Below the pieces are notes generated by a model. The model saw nothing but the letters and a program-made list of their open reading frames with translations. It had not been told where the DNA came from and made no database searches. A program made the position numbers and the translations under genes. A stretch of DNA of 64,000 nt from Ferruginibacter sp. (GTDB lineage: Bacteria; Bacteroidota; Bacteroidia; Chitinophagales; Chitinophagaceae). This document shows, piece after piece, positions 58,101-64,000 of this stretch (position 1 is the first letter of the stretch; each line of letters opens with the position of its first letter). The stretch covers positions 1 to 64,000 of the forward strand of contig JACMKX010000169.1 of NCBI GenBank assembly GCA_014379905.1. Reading direction: 5' to 3'.

Positions 58101-61100
58101 TAGTTGATCCTGCGTCTACGTCTGCTGAAACCCAATTAATAGTAAGCGTGGCATTGGTAAAAACTATACCGCTGTTGGTTAAAGCCAGGAAACGGTTTAC
58201 GCTTTTATCGTTTCTGAGGCCTGAGCCTGTAATGCCGGGATGTTCGGTTGCCGTTACAGTTGCTGTAAGGTCACCCGCCGTGGTAACGCTGGCAAATGCA
58301 ACAGTTGCTGGGGTATAGTTGCCTGTATTACCGGTTTCAAAACTAAGGGTAGGGGTACCTGTTGTAATATATTTTTTTAAGTTACCGATAACATGGCCCC
58401 CGGAGGTTCTTACGATGCCCGCGGCCGCGGAATTGAGGTAAATTGTATTTGCACCGGTAGTAATAGTTCCCCCGGAAAAACTAAGTATACCACTGACTGT
58501 TACATTGCCTGACACTGCATCCGTGCCGCTGGAATTACCCAGCTTTAGGTTGGTATATGTACCGTTCATTACGGTTTGTGCCCCTGTTGTGGCGGCATAT
58601 TCTACTGTACCTGTACCTCCCCATGTTCTGCCTGTTGGAAAAGGTGTTGCGCTCGTAGAAGTAATTACAGCGGTTTTAATAGTGCCGTTATTTGTAATTG
58701 TACCCAACATACTGATCAGCCTGTAAGTTGGGCCCATATCCAGTGTGCCTCCTGCGGTAGTTACAAATTGATTGTTTACAGTTAAATCGCCGGCCGCTGT
58801 GTTGGTTCCGGCAGTGTTTGAAAATCTTATAATATTATAGGTTCCTCCAACAATTGTTTGCGCACCTGCAGGGGCATTGTAATAAATAGAACCGTCCCAG
58901 GTTTTACCCGTCGGTATAGGTGTGGCGCTTGTTGAGGTGGGAACGGAGGTTCTGATGTCGCCGCTATTCGCAATGCCGGTCAATGCGCCGCTCAGCACAT
59001 AGGTACCCAGGTCAAAAGCTCCGAATGCTGTGGTAACCGTAAGCGCACCATCTATAACAATGTTACCACTTGCCGTTGCTATCTTGCTATTTCCGGGACG
59101 GACGGTAAGGTTATTGTATGTACCTGCCACCACAGTTTGATTAGCAGTGGCACTATTATAATCTATGGTACCGCCCCAGGTTTTTGAAGGGGGTATTGGT
59201 GTGGCGCTCGTGGTAGTAGGTACAGCCGTTTTAATGGTTCCGCTATTGCTGATGACGCCCAATGTGCCGGTTAATATGGTTGTTGTTCCAAGATCAAGAA
59301 TTGCTGATGTCCCTGTTGTTAAAGTTCCGTTTACCACTAACCCGGTTATTCCTGATGAAGATGTTACTGTGGACGATACCGCAATTGCAAGGTTATTAAA
59401 GGTATTGTTTAGTGTTGTGCCGCTCATAATGGTTATTCCATTAAAAGTAACGGTTGAAATGCTTTGGGTAAAAGTGCCGTTATTGATCCAGTTACCGCCA
59501 ACTGTAAGATCGAGCGTGTTGGGATCCAGTGTCCCCCCGGCGATAGTAAGATCGTTTTTAACAACGAGGGGCGCAGTCAATAGTTTGGCAACAGGCGCAT
59601 TGGTACTGTTAATAGTAAGGTTCCATACTGGTGGCGTAGAATTGATTCGAAAAGTATCAGTAGCAACGGTAGTACCGTTGCCAATCTGTAAAGTGCCACC
59701 GGTAACACTCGATGTGCCGGCGGCATTCGTATAACCCAGGTAAGACCCGCCACTTTTGGCAATTACAATGGTACCACCCGACATATTGAAAACAGATGCT
59801 GCTGCAGCAATAGTAAATGGTGCAAGGGGTGTTGTATTACCTATCACACCTGCATTGAAAGTTCCCCCCGACATGGTAAATGTTATCACATCTGTGGTAT
59901 TTAGATAACTAAGCCTACCCGCAATATTCACTATACCTCCCTCTATGGTAATAACTGCACCGGTTCTGATTCCAATCTTTTCATCAATAGCGTCCCCGGC
60001 ATTTAAAACACCATTGGAAACACGCAACAACCCGGCAAGAGAAAAACTACTTGTTGTTGTTATTGTTCCACCATTTACCCACAATCCGGCAGTGGAAGGG
60101 ATATTATAAGGAGCAGTAACATTTTCTGTTGTAAAGGGCGTAATGGTGGATGCACTTGATATTTTAAATGTTCCGTTGGTAAGGGTTAATCCACCCGCAG
60201 TCATTGTAACAATTGATTGCACATCAAGTATACTGCTATTGTTAGTGCCTTTATCTATGGTGATAGTATTAAATCCAGTGGTGGAAGAACCTGTTACAGT
60301 TGTAGAACCTGCGCCGTTAAAAGTTACCCTGCCCGTGCCCGCAGTAAATCCTGCATTGTTGATCCAGTTGCCACTGATAGAAATATTGAAATTATTTAGG
60401 TTCAATGTGCCAGACGACAGGGTCAGATTTCCACTTACAGTAACTGCGCTATTTAAAAGAAGTCCTGCTGCATTGTTTACTGTAAGATTAGTAAAAGTAG
60501 AAACCCCTGTAAATGTTTGCTGGCCGGTAGTTCCATTAAAATTGGTAGTACCATTATTTGTCATGGTTCCGTTGTTGGTAATATTACCGGCTACATTTAA
60601 GGTGCCTGCTGCTGAAGTGGTAACGCTGGCCCCTGGGTTTATTGTGAGGTTTTTACAGCTTGCTGCGCCGCTAATGCCAGGTTGAAGGGCTGTTGCGGGT
60701 ATAATCACATCGGTGGCAGAAGATGGGACAGCCCCACTGCACCAATTGCCAGCCGTAGCCCAGTCCGTGTTGATTGCTCCGCTCCACACACCGGTACATG
60801 TTACAAAAGCCCAGCCCGAAGCGCTGGTGGTACTTATGGCTGCGGCAGTGCTCATGTTAAAAAGGGTTCCGTCTGTTTGACCTGCAACCAGGTTGTCTGC
60901 AACGCCCCCTGTTCCCTCATTTAAATTTAAATATTTATAGAGCCCGGCTTCATTGCCAATAAGACTACTATTCATATTAGCTGAAATTTGTGCCGGTGTA
61001 CGGGCTGAATTCCAAACCCTTATTTCATCCAGGTAACTATTTAAGTTATTGCTTCCTATACCGCCAATACTTTGGGTTGTGTTAGCTGTTAAGGGAAGTG

Positions 61101-61605
61101 ATCCCGCAACCCCGGTGCTGCCATTTTGCACTCCATCTACATATAATTTAACTGTTCCAGGACTGCCGGCAGTTCTTACCACAGCAATATGGTGCCATAG
61201 GCCGTCATTCAAATTAGTGGTGCCTGCAGTTTCAGTGTTGGAATTACCATCGCCAAAAGCAAGCTTATTGTTCAACATAGAAAATGTAAAATCATCGGCC
61301 GCACCAACTATATCAGCAGAAAAAATGACATTACCCTGCCATGCAGCGGAACCGGTATTACTTGTTGCAGATGTCTTTATCCTGGCTTCTAAAGTAAAAC
61401 TTGCGGCTACACCATTCGGTATAGTTAGATAATCATTTACCCCGTCAAATCTTAACGCATAATCGGTTTGGCCAAAACTTTCAATTGTAGAAAAGAGTGC
61501 AATGCAACACACCCATATTAACTTTTTAACTGATGGCAGGCTATTAAAAAATCTTAAGCTAATTAAGACCAATAAATTAGAAAAGGGTACATATAATTTT
61601 TTCAT
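49141..61605 (-). CDS. giant T9SS-secreted surface protein with LamG and beta-helix-like repeats
   Basis: About 4154 residues from ATG 61605 (the ORF track uses a TTG 11 codons earlier). A signal segment ends at [13 protein letters not shown] (about residue 45). LamG/concanavalin-like domain 1 spans about 46-260. The motif W-x-G-x-x-x-x-D-W-x-x-x-x-N-W recurs at about residues 276, 1588, 2432 and 3410, each followed by long arrays of Gly/Asn/Thr-rich strands (NGT-NFNG-T-LTV). LamG domain 2 lies at about 1303-1515, and an Ig/PKD-like [12 protein letters not shown] at about 1530. Two copies of a YCSNAGTA module occur at about 1230 and 3355. The end has an FN3-like region and a type A T9SS sorting domain (VYPNPVTGG...). 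Probable adhesin or matrix protein; function inferred. Confidence 0.93.
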   Translation of the reverse strand: MKKLYVPFSNLLVLISLRFFNSLPSVKKLIWVCCIALFSTIESFGQTDYALRFDGVNDYLTIPNGVAASFTLEARIKTSATSNTGSAAWQGNVIFSADIVGAADDFTFSMLNNKLAFGDGNSNTETAGTTNLNDGLWHHIAVVRTAGSPGTVKLYVDGVQNGSTGVAGSLPLTANTTQSIGGIGSNNLNSYLDEIRVWNSARTPAQISANMNSSLIGNEAGLYKYLNLNEGTGGVADNLVAGQTDGTLFNMSTAAAISTTSASGWAFVTCTGVWSGAINTDWATAGNWCSGAVPSSATDVIIPATALQPGISGAASCKNLTINPGASVTTSAAGTLNVAGNITNNGTMTNNGTTNFNGTTGQQTFTGVSTFTNLTVNNAAGLLLNSAVTVSGNLTLSSGTLNLNNFNISISGNWINNAGFTAGTGRVTFNGAGSTTVTGSSTTGFNTITIDKGTNNSSILDVQSIVTMTAGGLTLTNGTFKISSASTITPFTTENVTAPYNIPSTAGLWVNGGTITTTSSFSLAGLLRVSNGVLNAGDAIDEKIGIRTGAVITIEGGIVNIAGRLSYLNTTDVITFTMSGGTFNAGVIGNTTPLAPFTIAAAASVFNMSGGTIVIAKSGGSYLGYTNAAGTSSVTGGTLQIGNGTTVATDTFRINSTPPVWNLTINSTNAPVAKLLTAPLVVKNDLTIAGGTLDPNTLDLTVGGNWINNGTFTQSISTVTFNGITIMSGTTLNNTFNNLAIAVSSTVTSSSGITGLVVNGTLTTGTSAILDLGTTTILTGTLGVISNSGTIKTAVPTTTSATPIPPSKTWGGTIDYNSATANQTVVAGTYNNLTVRPGNSKIATASGNIVIDGALTVTTAFGAFDLGTYVLSGALTGIANSGDIRTSVPTSTSATPIPTGKTWDGSIYYNAPAGAQTIVGGTYNIIRFSNTAGTNTAAGDLTVNNQFVTTAGGTLDMGPTYRLISMLGTITNNGTIKTAVITSTSATPFPTGRTWGGTGTVEYAATTGAQTVMNGTYTNLKLGNSSGTDAVSGNVTVSGILSFSGGTITTGANTIYLNSAAAGIVRTSGGHVIGNLKKYITTGTPTLSFETGNTGNYTPATVAFASVTTAGDLTATVTATEHPGITGSGLRNDKSVNRFLALTNSGIVFTNATLTINWVSADVDAGSTTANFKVGKYNNPTWALPTIASPLATSIQATALTSFGEFAVGEICASSSAFSYPGTPYCSNAGTAVPTITGTAGTFTSNIAGLSINAATGVVNLAISTAGTYIVTNTSLGGCASSSTANITVTAAPAITQVPSSNLIGNYKFEGNANDAIANNNGTLQNGPALTTDRFNNASKAYNFDGINDYISTANLYTNPNTFTISIWFKTTTTTGGKLIGFGKSQTGTSTNYDRHLYMTNGGQIYFGVYNGAVRTVNTTLAYNDGNWHQATGSFSAATGMILYIDGVQAGTNATPTTAENFNGYWRIGFDNVNSWTNQPGSFYFNGSLDDVLIYHGVLSAAEIAALYKSPDGAGNNGPVCIGSTLSLAATTVGGSYSWTGPNSFTSTLQNPTLVYNAVNAGVYTLNVTAAGCTSTAYTNVVSSTTAGQWTGAVSTDWAVASNWCNGVVPTAATNVVISSPATNMPSIISSVACNNLTINAGATLTTSLAGSLNIAGTLTNNGTMANNGTTNFNGTTSLQTFSGVISFYNLTLTNSFGLLLPAAITVNNNLLITAGTLNANNFNIAVKGNWTNNASATAFTAGTATVSFNGTAAQLIAGTFSSTFNRLAIANAATSVTLNVNASISNDLSISSGTFDMGIYTANRLTSGANLTVANNATLKIGGTNTYPANYTTNFLSVNSTVEYSGTNQTVGAQTYGNLKLSSSGGAAVKTFPATALTVVGNLTSILGAGTAVSFTAASIITVNGNVSIGASTTFNGGGYVHSITGNWVNSGTFNGNTGTITFTGAGTSVSGPGTQNFNSLTVAASGISFSASTISLSGNLATTGSGSFSQASGGILSMTGTATTISGSGISLDNLAVGGTVSTATSFDLWGNLSASGSLTASAGIITMSGVSKTISGAGTKAFNVLSIAGNVTTDASFSISSVLAVNGSLSASAGIVTFTGTATLSGTANLFNTVINGTSLQLSANSTLGIAAGLTITAGTLNVNSSVPNTVNFNGTGAQDINAITYDNLTLSNGNNKTAIGGITINNSITIGAGTTFIPGAFTHYIYIDWINNGSFTPGASTIQFLGSQTTNITGATTFNILTVNNSTAATGVILQSNVSASTVNMTMGTILTGANTLTITSTRTGNGIIMGNIQRTHAFTTGVDYAFEGPDNTIRFSAVSGVTTVTVSVEKGRISGFPFGGSINRLYTIAVPTGTYTATVRLHYEDDELNGSNESSMGLWKYNGAVWGAIGKTGNNTTLNYVEQSGLTDITNQWTLSDNSNVVVWDGSESTDWNTAGNWTVVQGSASTPPSATDIVNLGTVSFSYQPLISNTVSVKNINFGSAQAVNLSMAAGGSLTTGDVHGSWSTNAIHAINANNQSITINGDLSLSHGGTGQEINLNIASGTVNITGMLDQTGGANIVFSGAGNLNLAGDYNYTGGTLTPGTGTVTYNGVSNQLMGAVNYNNLVVNKATASVTVNSPVTVGGNLTVTAGELDNLSTTTIAGNVIISSGATLHNHNILHVGGNWTNNGTFTATAASIFFDGSGTQTISSSTFNNFNINKPVGSIAELTGNIVIKGNITVTSGTLNTKTFNWNRSTLGGSILVADAGTVIISANNIPTNFTSGVLGNASTVILDGTGPQSLPLPIAFGHIIFRNAGVKTLTAPFTVNGNLTIESGSSFNAGSNTITLNGNWVNNGSFVPSTSTILFNGMAKSITGNTTFNNATVSGTDTILSNVTFNGLLNVTSTGNFRAGSTIVVTMNGDLVNSGILYTLGTTTFTGNVLQTLSLINATTVALTVNFNGSVSPALNSTSAPQFANLYINNTGGVSPSVGWTIATSLTVGPGATFNGGSSTHNIYGSLTNNGTVTSSGNINFIPSTAKTINLGTNFSSTGIVNFDGAGEITLAGTPSTFQNILISNSNVAGITPSSAWNITNNLSINSGSILNAGNYIHFVGGNIVNNGIINSSSSTFTLNGGGAQDIYSLSAFNNLTINKSAGASTLSSNITVNGTLNFIAGKIQTDNQLIILPSSGTVTGAAQNTGWVNGKIQKNIATGATGKTFEIGDALSFTPVSIAFSNVTTAGNLIAFTTAGDHPNISSSIINPTKSVNRFWTLTNSGIIFNNYSATCNFVAPDIDGGAATSNFGVGLYNGSSWALPGIASANATNIQATAITSFGDFSIGEICNRGTAFSYTGSPYCSNAGTATVTVTDASSGTFSSDPSLSINSTTGAINLGASTVGNYLVNYTIPASAGCSQFQTTSPVIIGTAGTWTGTTNADWNNASNWSCAVPASTTDVLISTGLPIYPVMGTTNAINNITIQNGASLTVTGASLQIAGSISNAGTFDVSGGTIEMNGSAPQTIPANAFTGNSLLNLVINNNVTLSGADTITGTLTVGSSGKTLTISDFLILKSTAASTAIVAPLPVDGAGNPTSYINGNVTVERFIPNKRAWRLLTAPLSATGSIFNSWQNGGVYEAGKGMFITGPNPQPATNGLDVSAFNTISMKMFNAATQGFSNVTDTRNTNLSGITSNAANMGYFVFVRGDRHPNNLYAGNSSATTLKSTGILQTGKQIFTASGTLNAYSLMVNPYASPVDFNNVQRSHVANLFYTWDAKLNLLGGYVTLLFNSDGTYITSPPGSLQDKNIQSSQAFFVLTDTASAASLTFFESSKTSVSHNAAFRPLNQVKSMEIILNLAEADNSTIPADGVVAEFASGYNAGVDFQDAVKFTNINETFSLPRNGTALSIERRPLIVTTDTLFLKLTQSTKRNYQLVFKANDLHQPNLLAFLEDHYTGMATPVTLEGITDYNFTINSDAASINSTRFRLVFKQSGALPVTFSDVIARQQGENIAVSWKVENQLNVDRYEVEKSLDGSNFTKVNTQHVTDPNNTATTYNWLDLHAANGDNFYRIKNVDRDGTAAYSKIVKVNIGKVPGGMEVYPNPVTGGVIGLQFNNMVPGKYKIRLLNTIGQSLFLKGFTHSGGNATEKIILANDIAKGMYNLEITDPGKGKTIISLVIQ

Positions 61606-61930
61606 AGTCAGATCAATTATTTCAGGGTATCGGATCAATATTTTTTAAAAGTTCAGACCCGGGTGATTACAATTTCATTATTGCTTACATGCAAAGAATC
61701 AGGCATCTCAGGTTTTTAAAACCCACTGATGTATTTCTGCTAAATCCAGGGTGCAAAAACTAATTAAAAAATACATGGATTGACTGCAAAGTATGATATT
61801 AAAATGTAGTGGTTTGTAGCATGAACACAGCGACAGGTATAGCAATTTTTCTACAGATAACACTTGTAACCTGATTAGAAATAGGTGTAATTGATAGCCC
61901 TCAGCGTTTGTTTTTGAAATTAATGTAAGG
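61606..61930. other. upstream region of the giant gene
   Basis: About 325 AT-rich bases that should carry the promoter of the minus-strand giant gene. No box was assigned with confidence. Confidence 0.35.
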
Positions 61931-61942
61931 ATGAAATTTCGC

Positions 61943-62186
61943 TTCCCGGGCGAGTCTCTGCAACGGGATCTTCAATTTGAAGTAAATTTCCTGCAGGACC
62001 CGCCGCGCTACAAAGCAAAGGGATTTATCAATCATGTGAACGCTTCGTATTACGGCGAGTCCTGCCACTGGCAGTTCAATGGCTTGAATAGTTCACAGGC
62101 AGAGACTCGCCTGGGAAATCTTCAAAATTCACTTCCCAGGAGAGTCCCTGCAACGGGATCTTCAATTTGAAGTTGATTTCCTGCAG
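61943..62186. repeat. 54-bp direct repeat pair with internal inverted repeats
   Basis: Copy 1 at 61943-61996 and copy 2 at 62133-62186 agree at 49 of 54 positions (they share CAACGGGATCTTCAATTTGA). Between them, at about 62099-62118, lies an inverted copy of the first 20 bases (GCAGAGACTCGCCTGGGAA against TTCCCGGGCGAGTCTCTGC), and GGCGAGTCCTGCC occurs at about 62054. The 79-codon ORF of the track is built from this repeat. Confidence 0.75.
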
Positions 62187-62201
62187 TAACTAAACGACAA
62201 C

Positions 62202-62232
62202 ACCCTCCCGGCTTATCCGAAAGGGTGTTATC
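62202..62232 (-). terminator. hairpin after the paralogous T9SS gene
   Basis: AACACCCT/AGGGTGTT pairing just beyond the stop codon of the 62251 gene, matching the hairpin after the giant gene in position and sequence. The T run is weak. Confidence 0.5.
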
Positions 62233-62250
62233 ACTAACTCATAGCCCGTA

Positions 62251-64000
62251 TTATTGAATTACCACACTAATAACTGTCTTGTTCTTTCGGGGATCTGTTA
62301 TCTCCAGGCTATACAATCCTTTGGCAATATCATTTGTAAGGGTTATTTTTTCTGAAGCATTGCCACCCGCATGAGTCATCTCTTTAATTAAGAGCGCCTG
62401 CCCAATGGCATTCAACAAACGAATTTTATATCTACCCGGTGCCATGTTTTTTAATTGCAGGCCGATTACCCCGCCAGTTACAGGATTTGGGTAAATCACC
62501 ATTCCGCCGGGTCCTTTTCCTATATTCACTTTTACTATTTTACTATAAGCCACCGTTCCATCCCTGTCAACATTTCTGATACGATAAAAATTATCTCCAT
62601 TTACTGCATGCAGGTCTAACCAGTTATAAGTGGTTGCGGTAATATTTGGGTTGACAACAAGTTGGGTATTTACTTTATTGAAATTGCTGCCATCCACGGA
62701 TTTTTCCACTTCATAACGATCTACATTCAACTGGTTTTCCACCTTCCAGCTTACCGCTATATTTTCGCCCTGTTGCCATGCGTTTACATCACTAAAGCTA
62801 ACCGGTAAAGCCGCCGACTGTTTAAACACCAGGCGGAACCGGGTGGCATTAATAGAGGCAGGATCGCCGTTGATGGTGAAATTAAAATTAGTTCCACCCT
62901 GCAGGTCAACAGGGGTGGAAATGCCTGTGTACTTATCTTCAAGGAAAGCCAGCAGGGTTGGTTGTGAAAGATTACCGGCATTGAACACCAACTGGTAATT
63001 TCTCTGGGACGCCTGGGTTAGTTTTAAGAATAGTGTATCGATTGTAACAATGGACGGTCTTCTTTCAATGGCAAGGGAGACACCATTTCTTAGTAAGCTA
63101 AAAGTTTCATTGATATTGGTAAACTTAATGGCATCCTGGTGATCAACACCGGCATTATAACCATCCCCGAATTCTGCCACCACGCCATCCGCCGGTATGA
63201 TTGAACCATCCATTTCTACTAAGTTTAAGGTTATTTCCATTGATTTTACCAGGTTCAATGGACGAAATGCGGCATTATGGCTTACACTGCTCTTACTGCT
63301 TTCGTAAAAGGTTAAGTTTGCTGCAGTGGCTGTATCTGTTAGTACGAAGAATGCCTGCCCCGATTGAATATTTTTATCCTGTAAACTGCCCGGGGGTGAT
63401 GTAATGTATGTTCCGTCGGTATTAAATAATAAGGTTACATAACCGCCCAGAAGGTTCAGCTTGGCATCCCAGGTATAAAATAAATTAGCTATATGGGACC
63501 GTTGTATAGTATTAAAATCAACAGGGGAAGCATATGGGTTTACCATCAGCGAATAGCCATTGAGCGGGGCAGGAGTGGTAAATATTTGCTTACCTGTTTG
63601 CAATGTCCCTGTGCTCTTTAAAGTGGTGGCACTGCTATTACCTGCATATAAATTATTGGGGTTTCTGTCGCCGCGTACAAAAACAAAATAGCCCATATTT
63701 GCAGCACTACCGGTAGCATTTGAAAGATTGGTATTTTTTGTGTCCGTAATATTTATAAATCCCTGGGTGGCTACATTAAACGATTTCATGGAAACAGCAT
63801 TGAATGCGCTTGCATCTAATCCGTTAGCAGGTAGTGGGTTTGGGCCGGTAACGAGCATGCCTTTACCGGCTTCGTAAACACCCCCGTTTTGCCATGAATT
63901 ATAAATTGAACCGGTAGTTGATAAAGGCGCGGTTAATAAACGCCAGGCACGTTTGTTGGGAATGAACCTTTCCACCGTGACATTACCGGTAATATAACTT
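62251..64000 (-). CDS. T9SS type A sorting domain protein, paralogue of the giant protein (5' part beyond window)
   Basis: The frame is open to the window edge; the GTG at 63975 in the track is internal (preceded by SYITGNVT, as in the giant protein). The visible part, from [14 protein letters not shown] to the C-terminus, has the same length (574 residues) as the end of the giant protein and reads as nearly the same sequence throughout (for example [33 protein letters not shown]). It contains the FN3-like region and the C-terminal sorting domain ([18 protein letters not shown]). It is presumably another large cell-surface protein. Tandem duplication on the same strand is likely. Confidence 0.9.
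   Translation of the reverse strand, partial: SYITGNVTVERFIPNKRAWRLLTAPLSTTGSIYNSWQNGGVYEAGKGMLVTGPNPLPANGLDASAFNAVSMKSFNVATQGFINITDTKNTNLSNATGSAANMGYFVFVRGDRNPNNLYAGNSSATTLKSTGTLQTGKQIFTTPAPLNGYSLMVNPYASPVDFNTIQRSHIANLFYTWDAKLNLLGGYVTLLFNTDGTYITSPPGSLQDKNIQSGQAFFVLTDTATAANLTFYESSKSSVSHNAAFRPLNLVKSMEITLNLVEMDGSIIPADGVVAEFGDGYNAGVDHQDAIKFTNINETFSLLRNGVSLAIERRPSIVTIDTLFLKLTQASQRNYQLVFNAGNLSQPTLLAFLEDKYTGISTPVDLQGGTNFNFTINGDPASINATRFRLVFKQSAALPVSFSDVNAWQQGENIAVSWKVENQLNVDRYEVEKSVDGSNFNKVNTQLVVNPNITATTYNWLDLHAVNGDNFYRIRNVDRDGTVAYSKIVKVNIGKGPGGMVIYPNPVTGGVIGLQLKNMAPGRYKIRLLNAIGQALLIKEMTHAGGNASEKITLTNDIAKGLYSLEITDPRKNKTVISVVIQ

Noticed and set aside
61931-62170. 79-codon plus-strand ORF
   Set aside because: It is made of the 54-bp repeat and its inverted copy; no family recognised, and the repeat structure explains its length.

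Overview
This window comes from a Bacteroidota chromosome, most likely the Chitinophagaceae or a close relative. This is inferred from content, not from a database search. The signs are a SusC/SusD nutrient-uptake locus, several proteins with type IX secretion (T9SS) type A C-terminal sorting domains, lipoproteins with the SCKKED-type start common in this phylum, promoters matching the Bacteroidota -7 box TAnnTTTG, and few obvious Shine-Dalgarno sites. No tRNA, rRNA, CRISPR array, intact transposase or phage gene was seen.

Layout. 1-10.4 kb: mixed housekeeping genes (partial NTF2-like protein, secreted hypothetical protein, Hsp20, bacilliredoxin, Lgt-like transferase, outer-membrane receptor-like barrel, YajQ, L31 type B, GlmU-like protein, TpiA). 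10.6-17.6 kb: a CBM20-bearing 4-alpha-glucanotransferase, a redox cluster (LLM flavin oxidoreductase, peroxiredoxin, DsbA-like), a decayed DUF1330 gene, a gene-free stretch and a T9SS cargo protein. 17.7-18.7 kb: dipeptide epimerase. 18.7-27.0 kb: a complete histidine operon hisG-D-C-B-H-A-F-IE, preceded by a His-rich leader peptide and attenuator. 27-34.2 kb: PH-domain protein, TrmH-like methyltransferase, MsrB-MsrA lipoprotein, SulP transporter with a small partner, a SAM methyltransferase, and an orphan anti-sigma/cupin protein. 35-41.3 kb: the SUF iron-sulfur operon sufB-C-D-S-E plus a DUF59 protein, ending in a perfect bidirectional terminator. 41.3-48.5 kb: a four-gene SusC/SusD, zinc-metallohydrolase and DUF4302 operon on the minus strand. 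49.1-64 kb: a giant (about 4150 residues) T9SS surface protein and, behind it, a second gene cut by the window edge whose last 574 residues are a close copy of the giant's C-terminus.

The strongest non-gene signal is the his attenuator: a 16-residue leader peptide with four His codons, whose stop codon lies in the 5' arm of an antiterminator that competes with a strong intrinsic terminator before hisG. The second is a recurring style of intergenic DNA: tracts with a strict 7-bp period, at six places, often starting right after a stop codon. Palindromic REP-like elements also sit in several gaps (hisF-hisIE, after trmH, between sufD and sufS), and a 54-bp direct repeat separates the two giant paralogues.
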